Shown: piece by piece, positions 1-8,772 of the stretch
How the letters are laid out: each line of letters opens with the position of its first letter
How positions within the stretch are numbered: position 1 is the first letter of the stretch
Origin: Bacteroidales bacterium
GTDB lineage: Bacteria > Bacteroidota > Bacteroidia > Bacteroidales > UBA932
Reading direction: 5' to 3'
Assembly: GCA_022653675.1 (NCBI GenBank)
Contig: JALCST010000013.1
Span: 1-62,998 of the forward strand
Length of the DNA: 62,998 nt
Made by a program: the position numbers and the translations under genes
The notes under the pieces: model-generated
The model's database searches: none
The model's input: only the letters and a program-made list of their open reading frames with translations
What the model was told of the DNA's origin: nothing

Positions 1-74
1 TGCCCCTCGACTTGCATGTGTTAAGCCTGCCGCTAGCGTTCATCCTGAGCCAGGATCAAACTCTTCATTCTATA
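1..74 (-). rRNA. rrs: 16S ribosomal RNA, 5' end only
   Basis: The reverse complement begins AGAGTTTGATCCTGGCTCAG and continues GATGAACGCTAGCGGCAGGC, the universal start of bacterial 16S rRNA in its Bacteroidota form. Only about 74 bases lie in the window, and the gene and the rest of the rRNA operon continue off the left edge. The exact 5' end is uncertain by a few bases. Its promoter is about 170 bases upstream. Confidence 0.95.
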
Positions 75-243
75 TGTTTATCTCTCTCTTTGCTTGTCCC
101 GGTCGTGCCACCCCTCACGGATGGCTGTTCCTTATACTTTCAAAGAAACCGACGCTTCGATTCTTGCGTTTTCTTGGTACTTGCTTTGTACAAACTTGTC
201 TTCCAATCTTTCAATGATCTCCCCCCCTTTCAGTAAGGGACTG

Positions 244-273
244 CAAAGATAAAGGCTTTTGACGACTTTCAAA
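244..273 (-). promoter_or_regulatory. rRNA operon promoter (Bacteroidota type)
   Basis: On the minus strand a TATCTTTG -7 box (251-244) is preceded after 18 bases by TTTG (273-270), matching the Bacteroidota TAnnTTTG / TTTG arrangement. It points at the 16S gene. The intervening stretch 75-240 is leader RNA and I see no gene in it. Confidence 0.65.
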
Positions 274-292
274 AAAAAGATTCATGTTTTTT

Positions 293-523
293 CTAAAATA
301 ACTTCGGGTAATCCTCCCCCATCTGCTCCAATATCCTTTGTATCACCGTCTCACGGATAAAAGCCGATTCGTTGCGTATGCAGTACTTTTTGCAGTACTG
401 TTCTATCACGGCGCGCTCCTTAGCATTGAACAGAACCGTCTTGCTGAAAGTGCGCTTCTGCTCCTCAAGTTTTTTCTGTTGGAAATCAGGACTTAAAGCA
501 CTGTATTTATTCCGTCTGGCCAA
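293..523 (-). CDS. Small basic protein, possible ribbon-helix-helix, unknown function
   Basis: A 76-residue protein rich in Lys, Arg and Gln. The second half (KTVLFNAKERAVIEQYCKKY, then a stretch around SAFIRETVIQRIL) looks like a beta strand followed by two helices, as in small ribbon-helix-helix or MobC-like DNA-binding proteins. This is an inference from composition and pattern, and I do not recognise a named family. A TAATTTTG promoter box lies 20 bases upstream of the start, which supports it as a real, separately transcribed gene. It is divergent from the arginine operon and sits between that operon and the rRNA operon promoter. Confidence 0.6.
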   Translation of the reverse strand: MARRNKYSALSPDFQQKKLEEQKRTFSKTVLFNAKERAVIEQYCKKYCIRNESAFIRETVIQRILEQMGEDYPKLF

Positions 524-542
524 ATCTTTAGCATTAATTGCA

Positions 543-550
543 CAAAATTA
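543..550 (-). promoter_or_regulatory. -7 box for the 76-residue protein
   Basis: Minus-strand TAATTTTG fits TAnnTTTG and lies 20 bases before the ATG at 523. Confidence 0.5.
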
Positions 551-573
551 AATCCTTTTTTTGAAAATATATT

Positions 574-581
574 TACATTTG
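574..581 (+). promoter_or_regulatory. -7 box of the arginine operon
   Basis: TACATTTG fits TAnnTTTG, about 140 bases upstream of the first operon gene. No convincing -33 TTTG at standard spacing was found. It is back-to-back with the -7 box of the divergent small gene. Confidence 0.5.
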
Positions 582-588
582 CGGCGAA

Positions 589-654
589 ATGAAAGGAAGA
601 AGTCACATCAACTATTCTGAAAAACAGATCTGGCACGTCCGACGCCAAGCCTGA
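589..654 (+). other. Possible 21-codon leader peptide of the arginine operon
   Basis: An ATG eight bases after the -7 box opens a 21-residue frame that includes Arg at positions 4, 18 and 19 (an adjacent pair CGA-CGC) and stops at 652-654. Its position resembles an amino-acid leader peptide. However, no terminator hairpin follows before the next gene at 723, so transcription attenuation is not supported. It may be a chance frame or act on translation. Confidence 0.2.
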
Positions 655-722
655 GACTTCATATTTTCTTATATCATTCCATTCCCTTTAAAATAACATA
701 TTCATACCTTTTTTTCAAAAAG

Positions 723-1328
723 ATGAAGTTCAACATTTGCGTGGCGAATGAAAGCTACGCCAAGTATGCAGAAGAAATCTGTAACCTTATGTACGTCTCT
801 GCACAGGAGAGAGGAACCGGCATAGCCAAAAGGACCCCTGAGTACATCATTTCCAAAATCAATGCCGGCAAATCTGTCATCGCCCTGGCTCCGGACGGAG
901 AATTCGCCGGTTATTCCTACATCGAGTCATGGGGACACAGCCGGTTTGTCGCCACATCCGGATTGATCGTGGCTCACAAATTCAGGCAACAGGGACTTGC
1001 GAAACAAATCAAGCAGGCCACCTTCGCCCTGGCCAGAAAACTCTTCCCTGAAGCCAAGATATTCAGCATAACGACCGGACTAGCGGTGATGAAAATAAAC
1101 ACCGAGATGGGATTCAAACCGGTTCCGTTTTCGGAATTAACCGACGATCCCGAATTTTGGGCGGGCTGCCAGGGATGCCGCAATTACGACATTCTAATAA
1201 GAAATAATTATAAAATGTGTCTCTGCACAGGTCTGCTTTATGATCCGGCCATAGAAGAGGCATCCAAGAAAAAAAACAGAATAAAAAGGATAAGCAATGG
1301 AAACCAACGCAGTAGTGCTCGCCTTTAG
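723..1328 (+). CDS. GNAT acyltransferase, proposed first enzyme of arginine synthesis
   Basis: A 201-residue GNAT-fold acyltransferase. The acyl-CoA binding region is seen around residues 85-105 (VAHKFRQQGLAKQIKQATF, the Q/RxxG/A motif). It opens an operon holding all later arginine genes, so by context it should make N-acylglutamate, the role of ArgA in other bacteria. Because the downstream carbamoyltransferase has the succinyl-type Pro90, the acyl group may be succinyl; that is inference. Its last 32 bases overlap argG, indicating translational coupling. The C-terminal 30 residues are Lys/Arg-rich and may be a poorly conserved tail. Other GNAT substrates cannot be excluded from sequence alone. 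Confidence 0.8.
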   Translation: MKFNICVANESYAKYAEEICNLMYVSAQERGTGIAKRTPEYIISKINAGKSVIALAPDGEFAGYSYIESWGHSRFVATSGLIVAHKFRQQGLAKQIKQATFALARKLFPEAKIFSITTGLAVMKINTEMGFKPVPFSELTDDPEFWAGCQGCRNYDILIRNNYKMCLCTGLLYDPAIEEASKKKNRIKRISNGNQRSSARL

Positions 1329-2505
1329 CGGCGGGCTGGACACATCATTTTGTGTGCCATATTTGAAAAACGAACGGAATCTGGAGGTCCATACGGTAAC
1401 CGTAAATACCGGAGGATTTTCCCCCGAGGAGGTAAAGGCCATAGAAGAAAGGGCTCTTAAACTCGGGGCAAAAAGTCACGTCACTATCGACGCAGCCGAA
1501 ACATATTACCAGAAGGGAATCAAATACCTTATTTATGGCAATGTCTTGAAAAACGACACATATCCCCTTTCGGTAAGTTCAGAAAGAATATTCCAGGCCA
1601 TCGAGGTCCTGAAATATGCGAAGAAAATCGGAGCGGGCAACGTAGCCCACGGAAGTACCGGAGCAGGAAATGACCAGGTAAGGTTCGACATCGTATTCGA
1701 CATCCTGGCACCGGAAATGAAAATCATAGCTCCGGTACGCGAACTCGCCTCCACCAGGATCGAAGAAATAAACTATCTTAAGGAACACGGCTTCAACTTC
1801 GACTGGAAAAAATCAAAATATTCGATAAACCAAGGGCTTTGGGGAACCAGTGTCGGAGGTCAGGAAACCCTGGATTCTGCAGGATATCTTCCTGAAGAGG
1901 CATATCCTTCCCAAGCTGTTAAAAAGGGAAGCGAGGTGGTTTCGATTGGCTTCGAACACGGCGAACCGGTAAGCCTGAACGGCGTCAGGGAGAAACCGGT
2001 AGAGCTGATAAGGAAGTTGAACACAATAGCAGCCCCTTATGGAATCGGAAGGGATATTCATGTGGGAGACACAATAATCGGGATAAAGGGAAGGGTCGCT
2101 TTCGAAGCTGCGGCTCCCCTTATAATAATAAAGGCGCACCATTTGCTTGAAAAGCATGTGCTCACCCAGGGACAACTGTACTGGAAAGGGGAACTTGCAG
2201 GCTGGTACGGAAAACTGATGCATGAAGCGCAGTATCTCGACCCGGTAATGCGCAACATTGAAAAATTCTTCGATGATGCCGAGAAGACCGTAACGGGAAC
2301 CGTCAATGTAGAACTCAAGCCTTACAGCTTCTTCACCCAAGGTATAAAGAGCGATTACGACATGATGAAAGCAGGCGAATACGGGGAAAAGAGTTCGTTC
2401 CTTTCCGGAGCCGACATAGTAGGATTCACCAAAGTTCTCGCTAACCCCATGCGGATTTACTATTCGCTGAACAAGGATGCCGGGAAAGAGGCTACAGAAT
2501 TATGA
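1297..2505 (+). CDS. argG: Argininosuccinate synthase
   Basis: A 402-residue enzyme that condenses citrulline with aspartate using ATP in the cytoplasm. The N-terminal pyrophosphatase-type ATP motif SGGLDTS is at residues 11-17, and HGSTGAGNDQVRF (citrulline/ATP contacts) follows near residue 118. Length is normal for the family. The start lies inside the preceding GNAT gene and is preceded by AAGGATAAGCA, a usable ribosome site. The stop overlaps the argC start in ATGA. Placing argG second in the operon, before argC, is the Bacteroidales order. Confidence 0.97.
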   Translation: METNAVVLAFSGGLDTSFCVPYLKNERNLEVHTVTVNTGGFSPEEVKAIEERALKLGAKSHVTIDAAETYYQKGIKYLIYGNVLKNDTYPLSVSSERIFQAIEVLKYAKKIGAGNVAHGSTGAGNDQVRFDIVFDILAPEMKIIAPVRELASTRIEEINYLKEHGFNFDWKKSKYSINQGLWGTSVGGQETLDSAGYLPEEAYPSQAVKKGSEVVSIGFEHGEPVSLNGVREKPVELIRKLNTIAAPYGIGRDIHVGDTIIGIKGRVAFEAAAPLIIIKAHHLLEKHVLTQGQLYWKGELAGWYGKLMHEAQYLDPVMRNIEKFFDDAEKTVTGTVNVELKPYSFFTQGIKSDYDMMKAGEYGEKSSFLSGADIVGFTKVLANPMRIYYSLNKDAGKEATEL

Positions 2506-3476
2506 CAAGGGTTACCATTGCCGGCGGTACCGGCTTCACAGCCGGCGAATTGATCAGATTGCTTTACTGCAGGAAAGACGTCCTCATAGCATCTGTCACC
2601 AGCACGTCATGCGCAGATCGTAAAATAACCGATGTCCACAGGGACCTTTTGGGAGATATCGACTTGACATTCAGTGAAGAACCTGCTGGTTGCGATGTGC
2701 TTTTCCTATGCCTGGGGCACGGGCTTTCGAGAGCCTATCTCGAGAAATACTCGATTCCGCAGGAGTGCAGGATAATAGACCTCGGCAACGACTTCCGCAT
2801 AGAAGACACTTTCGGGAAGAGGAAATTCGTATACGGGCTTACCGACCTTAACCGGAACGCCATCGAAAATGCCGGAAGCATAGCCAACCCAGGCTGTTTC
2901 GCTACGGCTATCTTGCTCGGAATAGTCCCTTTTGCAGTCAACGGGCTCCTTAAAGACGAAATCCACGTAACCGCTCTGACCGGTGCTACCGGTGCAGGCA
3001 AGAAACTGCAGGAAACCACGCAGTTCAACTACCGCAGCGGGAACATCTCCGTCTATAAGCCTTTTACGCACCAGCATCTCGAAGAGATCCGCAAGACAAT
3101 TGCAGCATTGAACGGAGGAAATACGCCGCAAATCAACTTCGTCCCAATGAGAGGCGATTTTACGAGAGGGATTTTCGCAAGCATCTACACCAGAGTTCCC
3201 CAGGGCTTCACCCAGGAAAATGCGGACGACGTTTACAAGGAATTTTACAAGGATTCCCCTTTCGTGCACATTTCCGATGCTCCAATTTCCATGAAGGAAG
3301 TTGTCAATACTAACAAATGCCTGATACATACCGAACTGCATCAAGGTTACCTGTTGATCGAAAGTACCATCGACAACCTTATAAAGGGAGCAAGCGGACA
3401 GGCTGTGGAAAACATGAACCTTATGTTGGGACTGGACGAAGCCGAAGGATTGAAGCTCAAGCCATCCTGTTTTTAG
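2502..3476 (+). CDS. argC: N-acyl-gamma-glutamyl-phosphate reductase
   Basis: A 324-residue NADPH-dependent reductase that converts N-acylglutamyl phosphate to the semialdehyde. The dinucleotide motif GGTGFTAGEL is at residues 8-17 and the catalytic cysteine is in SIANPGCFATA (Cys132). Its start overlaps the argG stop (ATGA), so the two are translationally coupled. Thirteen bases separate it from argD. In this operon the acyl group is probably succinyl rather than acetyl, judged from the carbamoyltransferase downstream. Confidence 0.96.
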   Translation: MTRVTIAGGTGFTAGELIRLLYCRKDVLIASVTSTSCADRKITDVHRDLLGDIDLTFSEEPAGCDVLFLCLGHGLSRAYLEKYSIPQECRIIDLGNDFRIEDTFGKRKFVYGLTDLNRNAIENAGSIANPGCFATAILLGIVPFAVNGLLKDEIHVTALTGATGAGKKLQETTQFNYRSGNISVYKPFTHQHLEEIRKTIAALNGGNTPQINFVPMRGDFTRGIFASIYTRVPQGFTQENADDVYKEFYKDSPFVHISDAPISMKEVVNTNKCLIHTELHQGYLLIESTIDNLIKGASGQAVENMNLMLGLDEAEGLKLKPSCF

Positions 3477-3489
3477 AATAAATCAAGAA

Positions 3490-4614
3490 ATGAACCTGTT
3501 GAATGTATACGACAAGTGGCCGGTAGAACCGGTGAAGGGGCTTGGGTGCCGCCTTTGGGATGCCGGGGGCAACGAATACCTCGATTTTTACGGAGGCCAT
3601 GCAGTCATTTCCATCGGCCATTGCCATCCCGTATATGTAAAGATGATGAAAGAACAGCTCGGAAAGCTGGGCTTTTATTCCAACGCCGTGCAAAACACCC
3701 TTCAAAACTGCCTTGCGGAAAGGCTCGGAGATATGTGTGGCTATCCCGATTACTCCCTTTTCCTTTGCAACTCCGGAGCCGAAGCGAATGAAAACGCACT
3801 GAAACTGGCTTCCTTCCATACGGGCCGGAAAAAGGTCCTGGCTTTCGGAAAGGCATTCCACGGGCGCACGAGCGGAGCCGTCTCAGTCACGGACAACCCG
3901 AAGATACGTTCTCCGTTCAACGCCACCGACAATGTGGTATTCGTACCCCTGAACGACATCGAGAGTGCGAGGAAAGAGCTGAATACCGGGAATTACGCTG
4001 CTGCGATCGTGGAAGGGATCCAGGGTGTTGCGGGAATCCGGGTTCCGGAATCAGGATTCCTGCAGGGACTCAGGAACGCCTGTAACCTGAACGACACTTT
4101 GCTCATACTCGACGAGGTCCAGTCGGGATATGGCAGGACAGGCAGCTTCTTCGCCCACCAGCAGTCGGGAATCAAAGCCGATATGATTACTACCGCAAAG
4201 GGAATGGGCAATGGATTCCCGGTAGGCGGAGTGATCGTCTCTCCTGACATAAAAGTCGAAAAGGGGATGCTGGGAACCACGTTCGGAGGCAACCAACTCG
4301 CTTGTACGGCCGCAATTGCCGTATTGAAAGTGATGAAGGAAGAAAATTTGATGGGCAATGCGAAGAGTACCGGAGAATACTTGGTATCGGCCCTGAAGGG
4401 CAACCATGCGATCTCCGAGATCCGTGGCCGCGGCCTTATGATCGGTCTCGAGATAAAGGAGGGATACAGCGATCTGAGGAACAGGCTGCTCTTCGAAAAG
4501 CATATTTTCACAGGGGCCTCAGGCAAGAACGTTATCCGGCTGCTGCCGCCGTTATGTACCGGAAAGAAGGAAGCTGACATTTTCATAAAATCTTTCAACG
4601 AATTGACAAAATGA
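3490..4614 (+). CDS. argD: N-acylornithine aminotransferase
   Basis: A 374-residue class III PLP aminotransferase forming N-acylornithine from the semialdehyde and glutamate. NSGAEANENALK at residues 94-105 binds cofactor phosphate, LDEVQSGYGRTG near 208 holds the PLP aspartate, and ITTAKGMGNG places the Schiff-base lysine at residue 237. Length is slightly shorter than the roughly 400 of E. coli ArgD. The stop overlaps the carbamoyltransferase start (ATGA). The succinyl- versus acetylornithine preference cannot be read directly. Confidence 0.95.
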   Translation: MNLLNVYDKWPVEPVKGLGCRLWDAGGNEYLDFYGGHAVISIGHCHPVYVKMMKEQLGKLGFYSNAVQNTLQNCLAERLGDMCGYPDYSLFLCNSGAEANENALKLASFHTGRKKVLAFGKAFHGRTSGAVSVTDNPKIRSPFNATDNVVFVPLNDIESARKELNTGNYAAAIVEGIQGVAGIRVPESGFLQGLRNACNLNDTLLILDEVQSGYGRTGSFFAHQQSGIKADMITTAKGMGNGFPVGGVIVSPDIKVEKGMLGTTFGGNQLACTAAIAVLKVMKEENLMGNAKSTGEYLVSALKGNHAISEIRGRGLMIGLEIKEGYSDLRNRLLFEKHIFTGASGKNVIRLLPPLCTGKKEADIFIKSFNELTK

Positions 4615-5564
4615 AAAATTTCATAACCGTAAAGGATGCGGGCGACTTGAAGGAGGCGTTCGCAAAAGCCGAATACGTCAAGAAAAATCCCTTTGCCGAC
4701 CAGAAGCTCGGCAATAACAGGACGATGGTCCTCATATTCTTCAATTCGAGCCTGCGCACCCGCCTGAGCACACAGAAAGCGGCATTGAACCTCGGAATGA
4801 ATGCCATCGTCCTCGACATCAACCAGGGAGCCTGGAAACTCGAGACAGAACGCGGAGTGGTGATGGACGGAGACAAACCCGAGCATATCCTCGAAGCGAT
4901 CCCGGTAATCGGTTCATATTGCGACATCATCGGGATACGTTCCTTCGCCCGTTTCGAGAACAAGAATGACGACTACGAAGAAAAAATCCTGAACGAATTC
5001 GTCAAATATTCGGGGAAGCCGATAGTAAGCCTTGAAGCGGCTACCAGGCACCCGACGCAGACCTATGCCGATTACGTAACCATCGAAGAGCACAAGACCA
5101 AGGCCAGGCCGAAAGTGGTACTGACATGGGCTCCCCATCCAAGGGCTTTGCCGCAGGCGGTAGCCAATTCGTTCTGCGAATGGATGAACGCAGCTGGATA
5201 CGATTTCGTGATAACCCACCCTCACGGATACGAACTCGATCCTTCCTTCGTTGGAAACGCCAAGGTGGAATACGACCAGAAAAAAGCATTCGAAGGGGCT
5301 GATTTCATATATGCGAAGAATTGGGCGGCCTACGCCGATCCCAATTACGGAAAGGTGATCAGTACGGACAGGAACTGGACGGTGGACTCCGAAAAGATGA
5401 AACTGACCGACAATGCCTATTTCATGCATTGCCTTCCGATACGCCGCAACTTGATCGCTACCGACGGGGTCATCGAAAGCGACCGTTCCCTTGTTATTCC
5501 CGAAGCAGCCAACAGGGTCGTTTCCGCGCAGGCGGCCATCAAGGGAATCCTCGAAACTTTGTAA
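4611..5564 (+). CDS. argF': N-succinylornithine carbamoyltransferase (ArgF')
   Basis: A 317-residue transcarbamylase making N-acylcitrulline. NSSLRTRLSTQKAA at 45-58 is the carbamoyl-phosphate motif, and the proline-rich loop WAPHPRALPQAV (around residue 170) marks the acylornithine branch rather than ordinary ornithine transcarbamylase. Residue 90 is Pro in GDKPEHILEA. From published work on Bacteroides fragilis versus Xanthomonas enzymes, Pro at this place goes with N-succinyl-L-ornithine and Glu with N-acetylornithine. The pathway in this cell is therefore inferred to use succinylated intermediates. The gene overlaps argD by four bases. Confidence 0.93.
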   Translation: MKNFITVKDAGDLKEAFAKAEYVKKNPFADQKLGNNRTMVLIFFNSSLRTRLSTQKAALNLGMNAIVLDINQGAWKLETERGVVMDGDKPEHILEAIPVIGSYCDIIGIRSFARFENKNDDYEEKILNEFVKYSGKPIVSLEAATRHPTQTYADYVTIEEHKTKARPKVVLTWAPHPRALPQAVANSFCEWMNAAGYDFVITHPHGYELDPSFVGNAKVEYDQKKAFEGADFIYAKNWAAYADPNYGKVISTDRNWTVDSEKMKLTDNAYFMHCLPIRRNLIATDGVIESDRSLVIPEAANRVVSAQAAIKGILETL

Positions 5565-5577
5565 CTTTACAAAAAAA

Positions 5578-6351
5578 ATGAAAGAGCTTACAATTGTAAA
5601 AATAGGCGGTAACGTAGTGGACAAGGAGGAAAACCTGGAAGACTTCCTGATGAAATTCGCGTCGGTCCCCGAACCGAAGATACTAGTGCACGGCGGAGGA
5701 GCAATCGCCACCGAACTTTGCAGGAAACTCGGGATTCCAATAGAGATGCACGAAGGAAGGCGCATTACCCCGGTTGATACGTTGAAGATAGCGGTCATGA
5801 CATACGCAGGGCTCGTGAACAAGCGCATTGTGGCTATCCTTCAGAAATTCGGGTGCAACGCGATCGGCCTTTCCGGTGCCGACGGCAATACCATACCTGC
5901 AAGAAAACGCAATCCCGAACCCATTGATTACGGCTTCGTAGGAGACGTGGACCCGGCACGGATAGACAGCAGTTTGATCAGCAACCTTATGGGAAGAGGC
6001 ATCACTCCCGTATTCTGCGCCGTCACCCATGACGAGAACGGGACGCTTCTGAACACCAACGCCGACACGATGGCATCCTGCATAGCCGTAGCCATGTCGA
6101 GGCTTTACAGCGTAAGGCTCATCTACTGTTTCGAGAAGAAAGGCGTCCTGAACAATCCGGACGACGAAAATTCTGTGATACCGATAATCACCAGGCAACG
6201 TTTCGAAGAGCTGAAGAAGAGCGGAGTAGTCAACAAGGGAATGATCCCTAAACTGTCGAACGCATTCGAAGCCCTGGACAATGGCGTGATGAAGGTGGAA
6301 ATCAAATGCGGATCGAACATCTGCGAAGATTCGGGTACCCTCGTAAAATAG
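5578..6351 (+). CDS. argB: N-acylglutamate kinase
   Basis: A 257-residue amino-acid kinase phosphorylating N-acylglutamate. IVKIGGNVVD opens the protein and VHGGGAIA follows near residue 42, both phosphate-binding glycine loops of the family. I chose the ATG at 5578 after AACTTTACAAAAAAA. A longer frame running back into the carbamoyltransferase exists but lacks family similarity. The stop is immediately followed by the argE start with no spacer. As in other Bacteroidales the natural substrate may be N-succinylglutamate. Confidence 0.94.
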   Translation: MKELTIVKIGGNVVDKEENLEDFLMKFASVPEPKILVHGGGAIATELCRKLGIPIEMHEGRRITPVDTLKIAVMTYAGLVNKRIVAILQKFGCNAIGLSGADGNTIPARKRNPEPIDYGFVGDVDPARIDSSLISNLMGRGITPVFCAVTHDENGTLLNTNADTMASCIAVAMSRLYSVRLIYCFEKKGVLNNPDDENSVIPIITRQRFEELKKSGVVNKGMIPKLSNAFEALDNGVMKVEIKCGSNICEDSGTLVK

Positions 6352-7431
6352 ATGGACGATACGGGAACATATAAGAGGGATGCGGCCGGACTTCTCCGGA
6401 AAATGATAAGGATAAAGTCCTTTTCCGGAGGGGAAAAAGAGCGCTCGGACTTCCTTTTCGACTATCTCCGGTCTAAGGGGGCCTCGCCTGCCAGGTACGG
6501 GCTCAACATAGTTTGCCGGACACGTCAGTCTGGGAATGCAAAACCTTACCTGCTGCTTGATGCCCACATCGATACGGTATTGCCGTCACCGGAGTACACG
6601 TTCGATCCTTTCAACCCTCCATACGATTCCGGAACCATATTCGGACTCGGCAGCAACGACGACGGAGGCAGTGTAGCGTCGATGATCCATACTTTCTTAT
6701 ATTTCAACGACAACCGTGAAGAATTGGAGAGACTCGGATTTGACGTCATGCTCTCGCTTACGGTTGAGGAGGAGCGCGTCGGCGAAAACGGGATAAGAAT
6801 CCTGCGCGACCATCTGGAAGGAGTCGAATTCGCAATAGTAGGGGAACCGACTGGAATGAAGGCCGCGATAGGCGAAAGGGGACTGCTCGTGGTCGACGCG
6901 GTCGCGGAAGGAATCAGCGGCCATGCCGCAAGGGACGAAGGGGTGAATGCCCTTTACATAGCCTTGGACGATATTGAAAAGGTGCGCAGCTTCAAGTTCG
7001 GCAAGGTTTCCCCTAAGATGGGAGAGGTTAGGATGACGGTCACTCAGATACAGGCCGGAACCCAGCATAACGTAATCCCTGACAGATGCGACTGGGTCAT
7101 CGACATACGCCCAACAGACATGTATTCTCCGGAAGAAATCATGGAAATCCTGGGAAAGGAATTGAAAAGCAAGCTGAAAGCGAGAAACCTCGAGCATAAT
7201 TCCTCATCATTGCCCGAAGGCCATCCTGTTTTCAAGGCCCTGGAGAGTACCGGCATGGACACTTACATCTCCCCTACCACTTCCGACTGGACGAGAATGC
7301 CGGTGCCCGCAGTCAAGATCGGGCCGGGGGAATCGTCGCGTTCGCATCGCGCCGACGAATTCATACTGGTTTCGGAAATAAACGAAGCCATAGACACTTA
7401 CATCGAACTGATCAAAAAAATAACACTCTGA
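6352..7431 (+). CDS. argE: N-acyl-citrulline/ornithine deacylase, M20 family
   Basis: A 359-residue M20 zinc aminoacylase. Metal ligands and catalytic residues are visible: LDAHIDTV (His72, Asp74), the bridging Asp in GSNDDGG, Glu-Glu in TVEEERVGENG, and a C-terminal SSRSHRADEF His. In this operon it should remove the acyl group after carbamoylation, since the transcarbamylase acts on an acylated substrate, giving citrulline for ArgG; this is inferred from pathway order. It begins directly after the argB stop and is one base before argH. Confidence 0.9.
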   Translation: MDDTGTYKRDAAGLLRKMIRIKSFSGGEKERSDFLFDYLRSKGASPARYGLNIVCRTRQSGNAKPYLLLDAHIDTVLPSPEYTFDPFNPPYDSGTIFGLGSNDDGGSVASMIHTFLYFNDNREELERLGFDVMLSLTVEEERVGENGIRILRDHLEGVEFAIVGEPTGMKAAIGERGLLVVDAVAEGISGHAARDEGVNALYIALDDIEKVRSFKFGKVSPKMGEVRMTVTQIQAGTQHNVIPDRCDWVIDIRPTDMYSPEEIMEILGKELKSKLKARNLEHNSSSLPEGHPVFKALESTGMDTYISPTTSDWTRMPVPAVKIGPGESSRSHRADEFILVSEINEAIDTYIELIKKITL

Positions 7432-7432
7432 A

Positions 7433-8758
7433 ATGGACACACTATGGAACAAAGGGACCGAAGCGGCCAAGGCCGTGGAAGATTTTACGGTAGGTGACGA
7501 CAGGACACTCGACCTTCAACTCGCCCGTTACGATATACAAGGTTCGAAGGCACATGTGAAAATGCTTCTCAAGATTGGGCTTCTTACCGAGAAAGAAGAG
7601 AAAGCCCTGCAAAATGGGTTGGACGAGATTGCTGGATCGATCGAAAACGGCACATTCGCACTTGGTAAAGATGTGGAAGACATCCATAGCCAGATAGAAC
7701 TCATACTCACCAAAAAATTGGGAGAGACCGGGAAGAAGGTACATTCCGGACGTTCCAGGAACGACCAGGTTCTGACTGATGTGAAACTGTTCCTTCGCGA
7801 CCAGGTCGTCGAGGTAAGGAATGGAGTCCTGGGACTTTTCGACTGCCTGCTGGAACTTAGCGAAAAATACAAGGAAGTGCTCATGCCGGGATATACGCAC
7901 GGCCAGATCGCCATGCCGTCCTCCTTCGGACTCTGGTTCGGTGCATACGCGGAAACGCTGGCCGACGACATGCTGATGCTGCGTGCGGCATTTTCGATCG
8001 TAAATGAAAATCCTCTTGGTTCCGCAGCCGGCTACGGCAACTCTTTTCCCCTAGACAGGGAACTTACGACCCAACTTCTCCATTTCGGAACTTTGAATTA
8101 CAACTCCATTGCAGCCCAGATGAGCCGTGGAAAATCCGAAAAAGCGGTGGCGGTGGCATTGGATTCCATAGCCTCCACCATGAACAAACTGGCTGAGGAC
8201 TGCTGCACTTTCATGTGCCAGAATTTCGCATTCATATCGTTTCCTGACAACCTGACTACCGGCAGCAGCATAATGCCTCATAAGAAAAACCCTGACGTGT
8301 GGGAAATGATCCGCGGCAAGTGCAACAGGATAGAAAGCGTGCCGAACGAAATAGCCCTTCTGACCACAAACCTGCCGCACGGATATCACCGCGACCTGCA
8401 ACTGCTTAAGGGAATCCTTTTCCCGGCCATAACATGGACAAGGGAATGTCTATCTATGTCCGAAATGATGTTGAAGCACATCAAAGTCAGAGAGGACATA
8501 CTCGATAATCCTATGTACGACAACATATTCACCGTAGAAGAAGTTAACCGTCTCGTCCTCTCAGGAATGCCTTTCAGAGACGCATACAGGAAAGTCGGGG
8601 CAGAAGTGAATTCCCCGGAAGGATTCAAGTCGGGCGTTCCGACAGAGAAGAACACCGCCGTACTTAACCACACCCACGAAGGCAGCATCGGTAACCTTTG
8701 CAACGGACAGATACGCAAAAAAATGACCGAAGCTGCAAACTTCGGTCATTTTAAATAG
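7433..8758 (+). CDS. argH: Argininosuccinate lyase
   Basis: A 441-residue fumarase-superfamily lyase that splits argininosuccinate into arginine and fumarate. The superfamily signature GSSIMPHKKNPDVWE is near residue 280 and HSGRSRNDQV near 104. It is the last gene of the operon. Its final codons form one arm of a strong hairpin, so the coding end doubles as the operon terminator. Confidence 0.96.
   Translation: MDTLWNKGTEAAKAVEDFTVGDDRTLDLQLARYDIQGSKAHVKMLLKIGLLTEKEEKALQNGLDEIAGSIENGTFALGKDVEDIHSQIELILTKKLGETGKKVHSGRSRNDQVLTDVKLFLRDQVVEVRNGVLGLFDCLLELSEKYKEVLMPGYTHGQIAMPSSFGLWFGAYAETLADDMLMLRAAFSIVNENPLGSAAGYGNSFPLDRELTTQLLHFGTLNYNSIAAQMSRGKSEKAVAVALDSIASTMNKLAEDCCTFMCQNFAFISFPDNLTTGSSIMPHKKNPDVWEMIRGKCNRIESVPNEIALLTTNLPHGYHRDLQLLKGILFPAITWTRECLSMSEMMLKHIKVREDILDNPMYDNIFTVEEVNRLVLSGMPFRDAYRKVGAEVNSPEGFKSGVPTEKNTAVLNHTHEGSIGNLCNGQIRKKMTEAANFGHFK
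8720..8752. terminator. Bidirectional terminator embedded in the end of argH
   Basis: AAAATGACCGAAG (8720-8732) pairs perfectly over 13 bp with CTTCGGTCATTTT (8740-8752) around a seven-base loop. A-runs on one side and T-runs on the other allow termination from both directions. It serves argH (+) and the convergent RNase gene ending at 8773 (-). Confidence 0.8.
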
Positions 8759-8772
8759 TCTTTTGGAGAGTT

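Noticed and set aside
12..236. A 74-codon frame at the left edge
   Set aside because: It overlaps the 16S rRNA 5' end and its leader in antisense.
589..722. Transcription attenuator for the arginine operon
   Set aside because: No GC-rich hairpin with a following T-run exists between the mini-frame and the first gene; only a weak 4-6 bp pairing is possible.
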